The notes: generated by a model from the letters alone, not told the origin. 63,867 nt of DNA from Selenomonas sp. AE3005 (GCF_000686945.1 NZ_JMME01000017.1:1-63867), one strand, 5' to 3'; numbered from the stretch's first letter, positions 15,364 through 24,345 are shown. Translations and numbers: made by a program.

Positions 15364-16104
15364 TTATATAATATTCTGCACCACGTTCAGTACGAAATTC
15401 TGGCACACATGGGCAGCCTCAGGCTGGAACTCTGCGTCACTGAATTCCGTATTCGCTATGATACGGATTCCTAAAAAGGGAACAGCATATTGCCGGCAAA
15501 TCATCGCGGCGGCATGCACTTCCATTTCCTCACATGACGAACCAAAGTTTTCATGGAAATACAACAGCCGTTCCTTTTGCCGCGTCCAGCTGTTGCAGCT
15601 GGCAATACAGCCATCAACTACGCTGCCACGGGTATAAGACACGGCGGTTTTATGTGCTGCCGCCAACAGCCCCTCATCACCGGGACAATAAACCTCCTGC
15701 GGATAAAAAGCCTTCGTATGCTGGTCATAGGCATACCCGCCCATCAGCTCCATGTTCCGCCAGTCTGTTTTATCTTCCTTGGCCGTACGATAAGAACTGG
15801 CGTCAAAGGATTGTTTGCCCAGCACAATATCAAAAGCCTGCAATTCCGGGTCATGTCCGCCGGCCGTTCCCTGACTGATTACCGCAGCAGGTTTAAAATG
15901 CTCTATGCCTAAAACCGTAGCGGCTGCAGCATTTGCCGCACCGATGGAAGTTACTGCCACGACCAGCGGTACATTCTTATACATTCCTTCGACAAAACGC
16001 CACGTGCCAAACAGATATTCCCGTGGCTGCTCCAGCGAGGCTATAAGCAGCTCCGTTTCCATGTCCATGGCACCTTCTATCATAACTTTTGTTTTTTTCA
16101 TCAT
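15364..16104 (-). CDS. 5'-methylthioadenosine/S-adenosylhomocysteine nucleosidase family protein
   Basis: 246 residues of the purine/nucleoside phosphorylase fold. It opens with VMIEGAMDMETELLIASLE, the MTAN-type start with acidic residues. VAVTSIGAANAAAATVLGIE and VISQGTAGG follow. The purine and ribose pocket is EEMEVHAAAMICRQYAVPF (MEME-like), with IRIIANTEFSD (catalytic Asp) near residue 222. The known reaction is cleavage of MTA and SAH to adenine plus the thioribose product, which recycles by-products of methylation and polyamine synthesis. It is longer than typical Pfs (about 230) and divergent, so substrate preference may differ. GGAG precedes the ATG. Confidence 0.8.
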   Translation of the reverse strand: MMKKTKVMIEGAMDMETELLIASLEQPREYLFGTWRFVEGMYKNVPLVVAVTSIGAANAAAATVLGIEHFKPAAVISQGTAGGHDPELQAFDIVLGKQSFDASSYRTAKEDKTDWRNMELMGGYAYDQHTKAFYPQEVYCPGDEGLLAAAHKTAVSYTRGSVVDGCIASCNSWTRQKERLLYFHENFGSSCEEMEVHAAAMICRQYAVPFLGIRIIANTEFSDAEFQPEAAHVCQNFVLNVVQNII

Positions 16105-16243
16105 CTTCTCCTGCTATGTACATAAAACAATATTGAATGTTTAAGCATTCGCCACAAACATTCGCTATTCCTTTAAAATCCACATCTTGACAAATCAACA
16201 GCCATCATTCACTATTACTGTTAGAGGGGAGTTGTTCATCTAT

Positions 16244-16444
16244 ATGGAAATCTTACGCTACGTAGTAAATATTATTTGCTTTATCGCCTTATTCATTACA
16301 CTGGAAATCGTTTGGGCCAATGTAAAAAACCACTGGCAGGCCAAAAATTTGTTAGGCTGTGCCGAATACCTGCTGGGCGGTGTGGCTGTGCTGGTCGTTC
16401 TCATCGCCATCAGTGACGCCCTGAACAGCATGCTGCTCCAGTAA
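16244..16444 (+). CDS. 66-residue membrane protein
   Basis: MEILRYVVNIICFIALFITL forms a first membrane helix; a second is LLGGVAVLVVLIAISDAL. The ATG at 16244 lies 14 nt from AGGGG. An in-frame TTG at 16229 is too close to the same site, so the start is uncertain. No family recognised. It ends 28 bp before the terminator shared with the minus-strand RNA. Confidence 0.5.
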   Translation: MEILRYVVNIICFIALFITLEIVWANVKNHWQAKNLLGCAEYLLGGVAVLVVLIAISDALNSMLLQ

Positions 16445-16472
16445 GCCAGACAGTAAAAGATTCGTTATACGC

Positions 16473-16580
16473 AAAAACGCAGGTTGTTAAACCTGCGTTT
16501 TTATCATAATTTCCTTTACCTGCAAAGCTTCCCCACTGTTGAAGGTATTGTGTGTATATAATCACTTCCCCAAGTGACAT
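16473..16580 (-). ncRNA. putative sRNA, copy A of a two-copy family
   Basis: Read on the minus strand from about 16580. Hairpin 1 is TCACTT-GGGG-AAGTGA. Hairpin 2 is CCTTCAA...TTGCAGG enclosing TGGGGAAG. The terminator is AAAAACGCAGGTT...AACCTGCGTTTTT (16473-16502), which also ends the plus-strand membrane-protein gene. The same layout, with identical stem and loop cores and the same overall length, occurs at 53651-53758. No ORF is shared. The -10 box TATAAT is at 16586-16591; the -35 is weak. Confidence 0.6.
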
Positions 16581-16585
16581 GGATT

Positions 16586-16660
16586 ATTATACGATTAGCT
16601 GATGTAAAATAAAATAATCCGAAAGTATACTATTCTTTACGAACTACCACTAAGGTGGTA
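16586..16660 (-). promoter_or_regulatory. sRNA-A promoter and conserved upstream inverted repeat
   Basis: Minus-strand TATAAT at 16586-16591. Fifty-four bp upstream lies the inverted repeat TACCACTAAGGTGGTA (plus-strand reading, 16645-16660). A closely related repeat sits at the same distance (53 bp) before copy B. The repeat overlaps the last codons of the VWA gene. It could be an activator or operator site shared by both sRNA genes. Confidence 0.5.
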
Positions 16661-18337
16661 TATTTTTTTCTCCAACATATCCCCAACTTTTTGTGCCATG
16701 TCAGACAGCGACTGCAGGATAACGTAATCCGCACCATAAATTCTTTGCGCCGGTGCTGTGACTAACGGCGTAGCCAGGACGCTGTTTATAAGCGCTGCCA
16801 CTTGTATGCCCTGTTGGCGAAGTTCTTTTACGGCGTCCCTGGTATCATTCCAGGCTGGTTCTCCCCCATAATTTTTCTGGGGTCTCAGACCTTGGCCCGG
16901 AATAGCATTTTCATCGCTGGGGTCAGCGTCACTCAAAATAAACAGCAGTCTTTTGCCACCTGCAGGCTGCCATAATTCCGGCAGTGCACGCAAGGCCAGG
17001 CCGTCCCTGTTCCAGCCCTGTGTCTTGTAAGCAAAAATCCCTTGCGCCGACTTTTCCCCAAAGTCCTTTAATCGGTGCATCACCGTACAGCCATCCTGAC
17101 TAAAAAAAGATACCACAGCCAATGATATCCCCACTTGTCCCAAAGCCTCCGCCAGCAGATATGCCTGACTGGCTATAATCCCCTGTCGTCCTTCCCGGGA
17201 GGCCGAACCGTCCAACAGCAGCATAACGGAAAAATCTCCCTGCAGGACAGGTTCCACGGCCGCGAATACCCGAGTATCATGCAGGATTACGCCACGCCAT
17301 AACCTGTCTACAGCCAGCCTGCCGCTGCGTGCCGGCAATTTCACTGGCCGACGACACAAGAGCAAAGCATTCTGCAGACGCCTGGCTAAAGCACGCAATT
17401 CAGTAGCAAAGCACGCCTTGTGCCGGCAATAATAATCCCTGTTTTCCTGACAAACCTCGCCTGGCTCACCAGTAAACCACAGCCCCACCTGCCGATGAAA
17501 TCCCTGGCAATAACGAAACGCAATTTCTGCCCGGCGTTCCTGGGAAAAAAGCGGCTTACCATAACGCTCCGTCAGTTCCTTGTCGCCCTTGATTACCTTT
17601 CTGCCGACCAAAAAGGCTTTTGACATGTCAGTCCCGTTGGCGGCCGCCTCATTCACCAACAGCCGCTGCCAATGCTCTGGTGCCTCGTTCCCCTGTGGCC
17701 AAAACTTTTTCAGCAGTTTCAGCAGCCAGGAATTGCCATAAAAATGAATTACAGTCCGTGGCTTATTATACCAATGACCGCAGAAAAACTTCCGGATAAT
17801 TTCTTCCATAGCCGCAATCAGTTCTTCTGTAGACAGGCTGCCTGTAAAAACCAGTGCCTGGTAAAGCCCCTTTTCCCAAGGATTCAGTAAGCCTGCCGGC
17901 TGCGCTAAAATCTCCCGGCATCTGGCAGATTTCAAGGTATGCACCAGTTCCTGCCTGAGCATTAGCTGCTGCAGGGAAATATCAACCGACGCTGATTCTG
18001 TCAAAAATTGCCGGGCATGGCGGCAGCGTAATTCTCTCAGCACTGGCCGGCAAGGCAATTCCCGTTCATAGGCCGCATTTTCCAGCCCCAGCCAAAAGAG
18101 CTCTGTAAACAGTTCACCAAAGAGAGATTTATCCAGTTTTCCATGCAGATAGGCTGTCAGCTTTTCCCTGTCATAGTGACGGCATACCAGACCGACAATG
18201 GAATTTAAATATATATCCGGCTCCCCGTTTTGTTGGTAGGCTAAAAAATCCGGCCAAAAGTCATACTGGCCAGCAGCCGCCCATACAATATTCAATGCCC
18301 GTTTCTGCCTTTGAATGTGCAGGCTTTCGTATGTCAT
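16637..18337 (-). CDS. VWA-domain protein partnered with a MoxR ATPase
   Basis: 566 residues. The C-terminal third is a von Willebrand A domain: MIDAS motif LLLDGSASREGRQGI (about residue 383), then LAVVSFFSQDG, GWNRDGLALRAL and LLFILSDADPSDE. The N-terminal 350 residues are helical and unrecognised. The start lies 6 nt after the MoxR ATPase stop. MoxR-VWA pairs act as chaperones that insert metals or remodel enzyme complexes (as in NorQ/NorD, CbbQ/CbbO, RavA/ViaA). The client here is not apparent from neighbours. Confidence 0.8.
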   Translation of the reverse strand: MTYESLHIQRQKRALNIVWAAAGQYDFWPDFLAYQQNGEPDIYLNSIVGLVCRHYDREKLTAYLHGKLDKSLFGELFTELFWLGLENAAYERELPCRPVLRELRCRHARQFLTESASVDISLQQLMLRQELVHTLKSARCREILAQPAGLLNPWEKGLYQALVFTGSLSTEELIAAMEEIIRKFFCGHWYNKPRTVIHFYGNSWLLKLLKKFWPQGNEAPEHWQRLLVNEAAANGTDMSKAFLVGRKVIKGDKELTERYGKPLFSQERRAEIAFRYCQGFHRQVGLWFTGEPGEVCQENRDYYCRHKACFATELRALARRLQNALLLCRRPVKLPARSGRLAVDRLWRGVILHDTRVFAAVEPVLQGDFSVMLLLDGSASREGRQGIIASQAYLLAEALGQVGISLAVVSFFSQDGCTVMHRLKDFGEKSAQGIFAYKTQGWNRDGLALRALPELWQPAGGKRLLFILSDADPSDENAIPGQGLRPQKNYGGEPAWNDTRDAVKELRQQGIQVAALINSVLATPLVTAPAQRIYGADYVILQSLSDMAQKVGDMLEKKIYHLSGSS

Positions 18338-18343
18338 ACTGAC

Positions 18344-19270
18344 TCACTCCACAAACAGGTCTTTTCTCCCCCAGTCAGGAGGAACACGCAGGGCCAGCAA
18401 ATCCTTCACCAATGCCCGTTCCTGAACATCAAAACACTTTCCCGTCAACCCCATAGACAAAGCCTCTTCTGCCGTGAGTCCCTGACGGACAAGCCGCACG
18501 GCGTCCAGCAGGCCGCGCAGGTCTACAGCCCGGCCTGATATTTCCCTGGCCTCATATTTTGTACGCAAGTCAAGGAACAAGGCGGCTAAGGTGTCGGCGG
18601 CCTCTGTACGCAAATCTGCAAATTCATAGGTCAAAAGTTCCCGCAGCTCCTGCGCCCCTGGCACAGGCAGGTTAAGCACCACAAACCGGGACAACAGGGC
18701 CTCATTAAGTTCGCGTGTTCCCTCGTAGCCATAATTCATCGTCCCGATAATGCGGGCCGCAGGGTGTAAGCACAGCCGGTCATATCCCGGCACTTCCAGC
18801 TGCCGTCTATGGTCAAGCAGGGAATGCAGTACCGCCAGCGCCTCATTTCTGGCCATATTTATTTCGTCCAAAATGCAGATTCCGCCGGCTGTTACACACT
18901 CATATACCGGGCCCGGTCGAAAACATACTGCGCCTTCCCGAAAGGTATCCATACCAATCAGGTACGCCGCGTCCACATCGATATGAAAGGACACATTCCA
19001 GGCCGGCCTGCCGAGCAGCCAGGCTAGATTATCCGCCAAAATATTTTTACCCACAGCCTTAGGCCCGACCAGCAGCAAGTTCGCTCCTGCCAGCAGCGCA
19101 GCTACAGCCTTGGCCAGAATATCCCGGCCAAAATACGGAAAGCGCGGCTTATTGACCTGCCGCTGTCCCTGCCATGGATATTGCTCACGAAAAGCGCCCG
19201 CCGCTGTAAGCAATTCCGGACGCAGTTCCTGTTTGGCAAAAAAAGAATCTATATCCTCAGCTGCCACCAT
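18344..19270 (-). CDS. MoxR-family AAA+ ATPase
   Basis: 308 residues. Walker A is LLLVGPKAVGKNILADNLAW (about residue 62) with Asn where Thr/Ser is usual. Walker B is ICILDEINMARNEALAVLHS (about 130). Sensor 1 is RIIGTMNYGYEGTRELNEAL and the arginine finger is in LLSRFVVLNL. The C-terminal lid is helical. It forms an operon with the VWA protein. The GKN variant may weaken nucleotide handling or be a subfamily trait. Confidence 0.85.
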   Translation of the reverse strand: MVAAEDIDSFFAKQELRPELLTAAGAFREQYPWQGQRQVNKPRFPYFGRDILAKAVAALLAGANLLLVGPKAVGKNILADNLAWLLGRPAWNVSFHIDVDAAYLIGMDTFREGAVCFRPGPVYECVTAGGICILDEINMARNEALAVLHSLLDHRRQLEVPGYDRLCLHPAARIIGTMNYGYEGTRELNEALLSRFVVLNLPVPGAQELRELLTYEFADLRTEAADTLAALFLDLRTKYEAREISGRAVDLRGLLDAVRLVRQGLTAEEALSMGLTGKCFDVQERALVKDLLALRVPPDWGRKDLFVE

Positions 19271-19302
19271 TTAGCACCTCCCCAGCTTGCATAAGCTGCT
19301 CT

Positions 19303-19794
19303 TTATTTTCCCTGGCGCTTGCCACGAAAATCAGGCAGCCACATCGGAACACTATCCCTGTACGCCCTGTAATCCTGGCCAAAACGTTCCAGCAGCCTCT
19401 TTTCTTCTACCGTCTTAAAGTACACACAGTTAATAACGAAAAAGATAAGCGCATATATAAAAATACAGCAGCTGCTAAAAAGCAACGCCTCGGATAACAG
19501 GATAAACAGTATTCCTAATATCATGGGATTGCGCACTCTTTTGTACGGCCCCTGTATGACGAGCCGTTCAGGCGGTGCCCACGGCGAAAGTGTCCCTTTG
19601 CCCACATTATGAAAAAGCAATGTGGTCTTGATAAACAAGCCAAATCCCCCACAGAAAAATATAATGCCTAAAACGAGCTGCGCCCCAGCCGGCATGGACC
19701 ACTGATAACCTGTATACCATAACAGCAGGGCCGGTATTATGACTGTTACATTAAAGGGCAATAGTAGAATTGCCTTTAGCCAAGCGCCTTTCAT
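19303..19794 (-). CDS. isoprenylcysteine methyltransferase-like membrane protein
   Basis: 163 residues with four to five membrane segments and the ICMT/PEMT motif: LVIQGPYKRVRNPMILGILF, then EEKRLLERFGQDYRAYRDSV followed by PMWLP. The family methylates carboxyl or lipid groups using SAM, but bacterial members are mostly uncharacterised. It lies 32 nt upstream of the MoxR gene in the same direction and could be part of its transcript. Confidence 0.8.
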   Translation of the reverse strand: MKGAWLKAILLLPFNVTVIIPALLLWYTGYQWSMPAGAQLVLGIIFFCGGFGLFIKTTLLFHNVGKGTLSPWAPPERLVIQGPYKRVRNPMILGILFILLSEALLFSSCCIFIYALIFFVINCVYFKTVEEKRLLERFGQDYRAYRDSVPMWLPDFRGKRQGK

Positions 19795-20000
19795 ATAATA
19801 CTATCCTTTCTGAAATTACGGACCAGCAACAACTTTCTTCCTTGTAATATTCTTGAAGAATCGGGATTTACCTGCTGCCTATATCACAACAGATAATCTA
19901 CCTCCCTGTACCCATAACTATATCCCCCTCACATTTTTATGGCTTTGCCATCTGCTATAGACAGTAAGATATTTGCATATGAAAATTTGCCAGACTCGCA

Positions 20001-20765
20001 TTATTTCGGATAAGCAATAATCCATGGCTGATAGCGTTCTTTTTCGGGGAGCATGGAATGGTCAAACCACATGGAGAAGAATTTTTCGGCATTTCCTACA
20101 GTATAGCCATCCTGATAATGGTCACAGGTATCGTAAGGGTCAACAAAGATGAGCATGTCATCCAAAGGCGATTCCGTCCCCATATTGTCATAGCCGATAA
20201 TCACACGCCAATGACCACCCCACTCCACATTTTCCACCAAAACAGGACGACCATGTGATAGTGGTTCCATCAGAAAAATCCTAAAATCTTCAAAGCGGCT
20301 GATTTTATCTGTGTTCAAACCGCATTTTACGTTCCAGCCTATATTCTGGAAAAAGTTCACCATATTTTTCAAACTTGTACCAATGGGATAACCCTGTGTT
20401 TTCATCGCTTTTGTCAAGGACATTTCGTCATAATCCTTATTGCCATACCAGTAAAGCACGGTAAGGGCAGCTGCTGGTCCACAGGTATATTCTCTAGTCT
20501 GTTGATAGGTCGGATAATGCGCCAGTACAATGCGACGGCCAATAATGGTTTTCATTTCATAGATATCCAAATGCTTGAAGTAAGGAGAATCGGCATGATT
20601 TATCTCTGTTGGTGCCGAAGATGCGCCTTCCGTCTTGGTATTCAATCCAGCAGGATAGGGAATTACACGCACCTCATCCGTATTGGCAGCAAGCGCTGTT
20701 CCCATACTCAGCGCACCTGCCAGCAGGCAGGCGGTGATAGCTTTTGGCCAATGTTTCTTGAACAT
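20001..20765 (-). CDS. secreted C39-like papain-fold peptidase
   Basis: 254 residues. A signal peptide (MFKKHWPKAITACLLAGALS, cleaved near ALA-AN) precedes a C39-like domain. The catalytic Cys is in REYTCGPAAALTVLYWYGN (about 94), His in WGGHWRVIIGYDNMG (about 187), and an Asp in FVDPYDTCDHY (about 209). Such domains cleave peptides or act extracytoplasmically. No ABC exporter is fused or adjacent, so bacteriocin maturation is unlikely. Confidence 0.8.
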   Translation of the reverse strand: MFKKHWPKAITACLLAGALSMGTALAANTDEVRVIPYPAGLNTKTEGASSAPTEINHADSPYFKHLDIYEMKTIIGRRIVLAHYPTYQQTREYTCGPAAALTVLYWYGNKDYDEMSLTKAMKTQGYPIGTSLKNMVNFFQNIGWNVKCGLNTDKISRFEDFRIFLMEPLSHGRPVLVENVEWGGHWRVIIGYDNMGTESPLDDMLIFVDPYDTCDHYQDGYTVGNAEKFFSMWFDHSMLPEKERYQPWIIAYPK

Positions 20766-21080
20766 CTTTCATTCTCCTCTTTTCGTTAGTTTGTTATTGG
20801 AATTCATTCCATCTTGGGATAGGCAGAAATCTGACTCGCTCCCATCTTCCTTCATTCTGCAAACAGGCAGCATTATCCTTTGTTTACCAAACTTTTCTAA
20901 GCAGTACGGAAAATCAGTCACATGAAATAAAGTCCTGCTGATGCTATCCGGCACCAATAGGACTCTTTTTTCATACTGACGATTTCCCCGCAATGGCTCA
21001 TCTCAATTAATCAAGATTTTATAAAAAATGCTTTGTTTCTTGCCCAAGCCGCAATAGACGCTATATCACTCGGAGCAGTC
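20766..21080. other. intergenic region with one bidirectional hairpin
   Basis: 20931-20964 forms AGTCCTGCTGATGC...GCACCAATAGGACT, with CTTTTTT on the plus side and TTTATTT on the minus side. It probably terminates the AgcS remnant. No gene is visible in the rest. Confidence 0.55.
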
Positions 21081-21769
21081 CTACAGCATGTAGTAGATTT
21101 TGTACAGTGGCATGAGACTTTTATTGAATTTGGTATCCCCCAGGGCATAATTCACCGACTTTTCACAGGTATAATACATGCCAATAATGGTTGTCCACGC
21201 CAATACCGCTATGACCAAAGCGGTCATCTTTCCTCCCACAGCCCCATACACATTGCTGAAGGCTACAGTGGTAAGGGTACCTGATGTTGCCTCACTGGTG
21301 TAGTAAGAACCTGTAATGATGATAGTAAAAGCTGTTATTGAACAGATAATCATGGTGTCCAGGAAAACCTCTCCCCATCCCCACAAAGATTGTCTCACAG
21401 GATGATCGGTCTTAGCCGTAGCATGGGCAATCATCCCATAACCTGTGCCCACATCATTGGAATAGATGCCTCTGGCCACACAGACCAGAAATTCCAAAAG
21501 CTTCGTTCATCGACCCGACCACGGCTTCTGTTTGCACACTGCATGTCCAAGGCCCAAACAGAAAACAGAACACCGCCAGCACCACAGCTCCCCGTTTCCA
21601 GCCGAATGCATTCTTAAGCACAAAGGATCTATCGCAAACAAATTCATCCATGGAATCCTGGTAATAAACGAATAGACAATATTATCCCAGTACCAATCAA
21701 AATGACGGTCATGGGGGTTCCCCAAACAAGTTCATCTATGGCATAAAGCCAATGTGCAATTTCTTCCAT
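21081..21769 (-). pseudogene. decayed alanine/glycine:cation symporter (AgcS)
   Basis: A good ribosome site (GGAGG) and ATG at 21769 start MEEIAHWLYAIDELVWGTPM and TVILIGTGIILSIRLL, the AgcS N-terminus. A stop follows after about 40 codons. Later fragments in other frames contain WKRGAVVLAVFCFLFGP. A last open stretch (IYSNDVGTGYGMIAHATAKT, DHPVRQSLWGWGEVFLDTMI) matches the middle and C-terminal part of the symporter, ending at 21081. The intact protein is about 450 residues, so more than half is deleted. Confidence 0.8.
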
Positions 21770-21843
21770 ATCCTGCCTCCCTTTATTTAGCCGATCTTTG
21801 ATTAGAATACATATAATTGCTCGTTCTGCATTGATACAGTTAT

Positions 21844-23181
21844 TTATCTACCTGCTGTGCTCTCTACGGGAACGCCTTCATTATTATCTTGTTCATTTGC
21901 CCCTTGCTTTGACAGATATTGTTTTTTCATCAAAAAGTAAAAAGGAATACCTACTACAAGCCCCCCAAGACCAAAGATAATCTTATCTATATCTGCCTGC
22001 AGAAGCAGCCAAATACTAACAGCAATCGAAACTACAGGGAACAGCGGGCCAAACGGAGCTTGCAAAGAGCTTGGCGCTTCCGGGTGACGGTGGCGCAGAA
22101 CCAAAACAGCCAGGCAGCTGGGAAGATATTGGGCAAAGCGTGAAACCACGCTGATAGCAGCCAAGGTAGTGAACGAGCCGGACAGCGCAATCAGTATGCC
22201 CACAACCGTAGAAAATATAATCGCCACATATGGTGTCCCCCAACGGCTATAGCGCGATAAAACCGGCGGCAGCATTTTATCATCAGCAATAGCGACAATT
22301 ACCCTGGGGGTCAAAAAAGATGAAGCCATGTTGATGCCGCCGATGGATACTAACGTGCCAGCAGTTACCAATGCCAAACCAACCGGGCCAAAAATATAAG
22401 CTGCTGCCGTCGCAATCGGCGTCTTGGTCTCACTTAATCCTGCCCCCAAAACGCCAATGGAAACCGTCTGTATCAAGAAATAAAATACCGATACGACCAA
22501 CATGACCATAACAATTGCGCGTGGCAGATTTTTCTTGGGATTTTCCATATCCTCTGCCGCTTCAGCAATGGCCTCAAAACCCGTGAATGCATAGATTATC
22601 AACAACGCAGCTGCACCAAAGGAGAATTCTTCAGCTGCAGCCGCCGTTCCCCATTCCAGATTATTGCCCTGAAGGCAGAACAATCCTGCCGCGATAAACA
22701 GAACCAACGGCAACAATTTCCCCACTGTTACCAGATTGTTCACGGCTTTAGACAATTTTACACCAAAAATATTCATAAGTCCTAAAGAGCCCATAAGGAG
22801 CACAATGATGAAGTTTTTCACCAAAGGGATCCCCGCCTCTGGATATATGGCGGCTAATGCCGTTGCAAAACCATTGGACATCGCCGCCCAGGCAATAATG
22901 CTGATAGCAGCCTTCATAAAGCCAACCTCGAAACCGATGAAGTTGCCAAAAGCTGCCTTGGCATAAATATAAGGGCCGCCATTACGCGTGAATAAACCGC
23001 TTAGTTCCGCAAAGCACAAAGCCAGTGAAATAGCCAGAAAAGCATCAAACAGAATAACCAGCAAAGAATAACTGCCGGACAATGCATACGCCTTGTTGGG
23101 AAGCAGGAAAATACCTGAACCGATGATAGCGTTAATCCCCAACAAAACTATACTCCAAAAGCCAAATTTCTCTCTTACCAT
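21844..23181 (-). CDS. APC-family amino-acid permease
   Basis: 445 residues with about 12 membrane helices. The N-terminus FWSIVLLGINAIIGSGIFLL is the APC TM1 substrate motif. Others are CFAELSGLFTRNGGPYIYAK, AFTGFEAIAEAAEDMENPKK and GTLVSIGGINMASSFLTPRV. It imports or exchanges amino acids or related amines across the inner membrane. It follows the PuuD-like amidohydrolase by 25 nt, so transporter and hydrolase probably act on one nitrogen compound (inference). Confidence 0.9.
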   Translation of the reverse strand: MVREKFGFWSIVLLGINAIIGSGIFLLPNKAYALSGSYSLLVILFDAFLAISLALCFAELSGLFTRNGGPYIYAKAAFGNFIGFEVGFMKAAISIIAWAAMSNGFATALAAIYPEAGIPLVKNFIIVLLMGSLGLMNIFGVKLSKAVNNLVTVGKLLPLVLFIAAGLFCLQGNNLEWGTAAAAEEFSFGAAALLIIYAFTGFEAIAEAAEDMENPKKNLPRAIVMVMLVVSVFYFLIQTVSIGVLGAGLSETKTPIATAAAYIFGPVGLALVTAGTLVSIGGINMASSFLTPRVIVAIADDKMLPPVLSRYSRWGTPYVAIIFSTVVGILIALSGSFTTLAAISVVSRFAQYLPSCLAVLVLRHRHPEAPSSLQAPFGPLFPVVSIAVSIWLLLQADIDKIIFGLGGLVVGIPFYFLMKKQYLSKQGANEQDNNEGVPVESTAGR

Positions 23182-23206
23182 AAAAATCCCCCTCTACAAG
23201 CAAATA

Positions 23207-23920
23207 TTATGTCTTAGACACAAACGATTTGAACAAAGCAAGCATCTTTTCCTGCCGATGCATCATCTCCGGGTGCCATTGCACGCCTGCAGCAAACGGC
23301 CCATCCACTGATTCAATGCCCTCGACAGTCCCATCAGCCGCCCAAGCAACTGCTCTAAACATATCAGCAATTTTCTTTATGGACATATGATGAAAGGAAT
23401 TGGTTTCAGTTTTAGTTCCAAATATAGAATAAAGCCATGAATCTTCTAAGAACGAAACCGTATGGGTAGCCTGCGCAGGATTACTGCCCTGCCAGTGTCT
23501 GACATAACATTTATCAGCTTCACTGCAATCCTGATATAAGCTTCCCCCTGCTTCTACATTCAGTATTTGCAGGCCACGACAAATGCCCAGTACCGGCAGC
23601 CCCAAGCGTCTTGCTGTTTTTATCAATAGCAGGTCAAAATCATCCCTTTCCTTGAGTGTTTCTCCCAACAACTTATGTGGCTCCTCTGCAAACAGCAACG
23701 GATTTACATCATAGCCACCGGTAATTATCAGGCCATCAACCACAGACAGCTGTCGTTCAACACATTCAGCATCAGACAAAACCGGCAAAACCAGTGGTAC
23801 AGCTCCAGCAGCTTTTACGGCGGCCACATAATCATGGTTCACATAGGCTCGGGGATATCCTGGGAACATACCCGCTGCATCAAACATCAAATTTCCCCCA
23901 ATGCCGATGATTTTTTTCAC
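23207..23920 (-). CDS. gamma-glutamyl hydrolase family protein (PuuD-like, class I GATase fold)
   Basis: 237 residues from GTG at 23920 (GGAGG 8 nt upstream; a TTG one codon earlier is closer). The nucleophile Cys is in GLPVLGICRGLQILNVEAGG (about 113). The His-Glu pair is in AAGVQWHPEMMHRQ (about 219), and DGLIITGGYDVNP (about 63) is also typical. PuuD enzymes split gamma-glutamyl-GABA in putrescine breakdown; related enzymes take other gamma-glutamyl amides. It is the first gene of the unit with the APC permease, behind a promoter with an operator and a structured leader. Confidence 0.85.
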   Translation of the reverse strand: MKKIIGIGGNLMFDAAGMFPGYPRAYVNHDYVAAVKAAGAVPLVLPVLSDAECVERQLSVVDGLIITGGYDVNPLLFAEEPHKLLGETLKERDDFDLLLIKTARRLGLPVLGICRGLQILNVEAGGSLYQDCSEADKCYVRHWQGSNPAQATHTVSFLEDSWLYSIFGTKTETNSFHHMSIKKIADMFRAVAWAADGTVEGIESVDGPFAAGVQWHPEMMHRQEKMLALFKSFVSKT

Positions 23921-23979
23921 CAATCAAACCTCCCTCGTATACAGTTAAATCGTTAGTCATGCGCCTTTGCAGAATCCTA

Positions 23980-24062
23980 AAACAAAAGAGGCTTTGCATA
24001 GGAAATACTACTCCCACTGCAAAACCTCTGGTTGTCCAGTCAGTTCCCACATCTTGCGATGT
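23980..24062 (-). promoter_or_regulatory. structured leader with possible attenuator upstream of the puuD-like gene
   Basis: On the minus strand the transcript starts near 24060 and contains three hairpins. They are CACATC-GCAA-GATGTG (24048-24063), CTGG-ACAA-CCAG (24028-24039), and a longer stem AGAGGTTTTGCA...TGCAAAGCCTCT (23987-24029) followed by TTTTGTTTT, which would terminate. Hairpins two and three overlap by two bases and could be alternatives. The leader is about 140 nt. It could be a riboswitch or attenuator; I recognise no known class. Confidence 0.45.
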
Positions 24063-24066
24063 GTCT

Positions 24067-24103
24067 ATATTACAACTTTACACCTATTATGTCAATAGGT
24101 GTA
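24067..24103 (-). promoter_or_regulatory. promoter with a perfect inverted-repeat operator
   Basis: Minus-strand TTGACA (24090-24095), 17-bp spacer, TAATAT (24067-24072). The inverted repeat TACACCTATT-ATGTC-AATAGGTGTA (24079-24103) has perfect 10-bp arms and covers the -35 and part of the spacer, as a repressor site would. A wrecked MarR-type regulator gene lies 240 bp away. From 24104 to 24345 I see nothing else except an extended -10 (TGCTATAAT, 24308-24316) in front of that remnant. Confidence 0.65.
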
Positions 24104-24345
24104 GTAATCTATATTATTATTTGTTTAACTAGCAAGCAACACTTTATACCTAAAGTGAATCATAGTTCGGTGAAACTCCGAATTTTATAAAGCCTAGCAA
24201 TCCAGCCGCCTATAAATCTCCGATGATACTAATGGGCACTGCCACGGGTTCACAAATAATATATTTTTCCCGGAATTGATAATCCATGATATTGACTTGC
24301 CAGACTATGCTATAATAATTTCAGTTATACAATAAACAAAAAATT

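Noticed and set aside
24293-24316. TTGACT plus TATAAT as a full promoter for the phzF region
   Set aside because: The spacer is only 12 bp; an extended -10 (TGCTATAAT) is the most that can be claimed.
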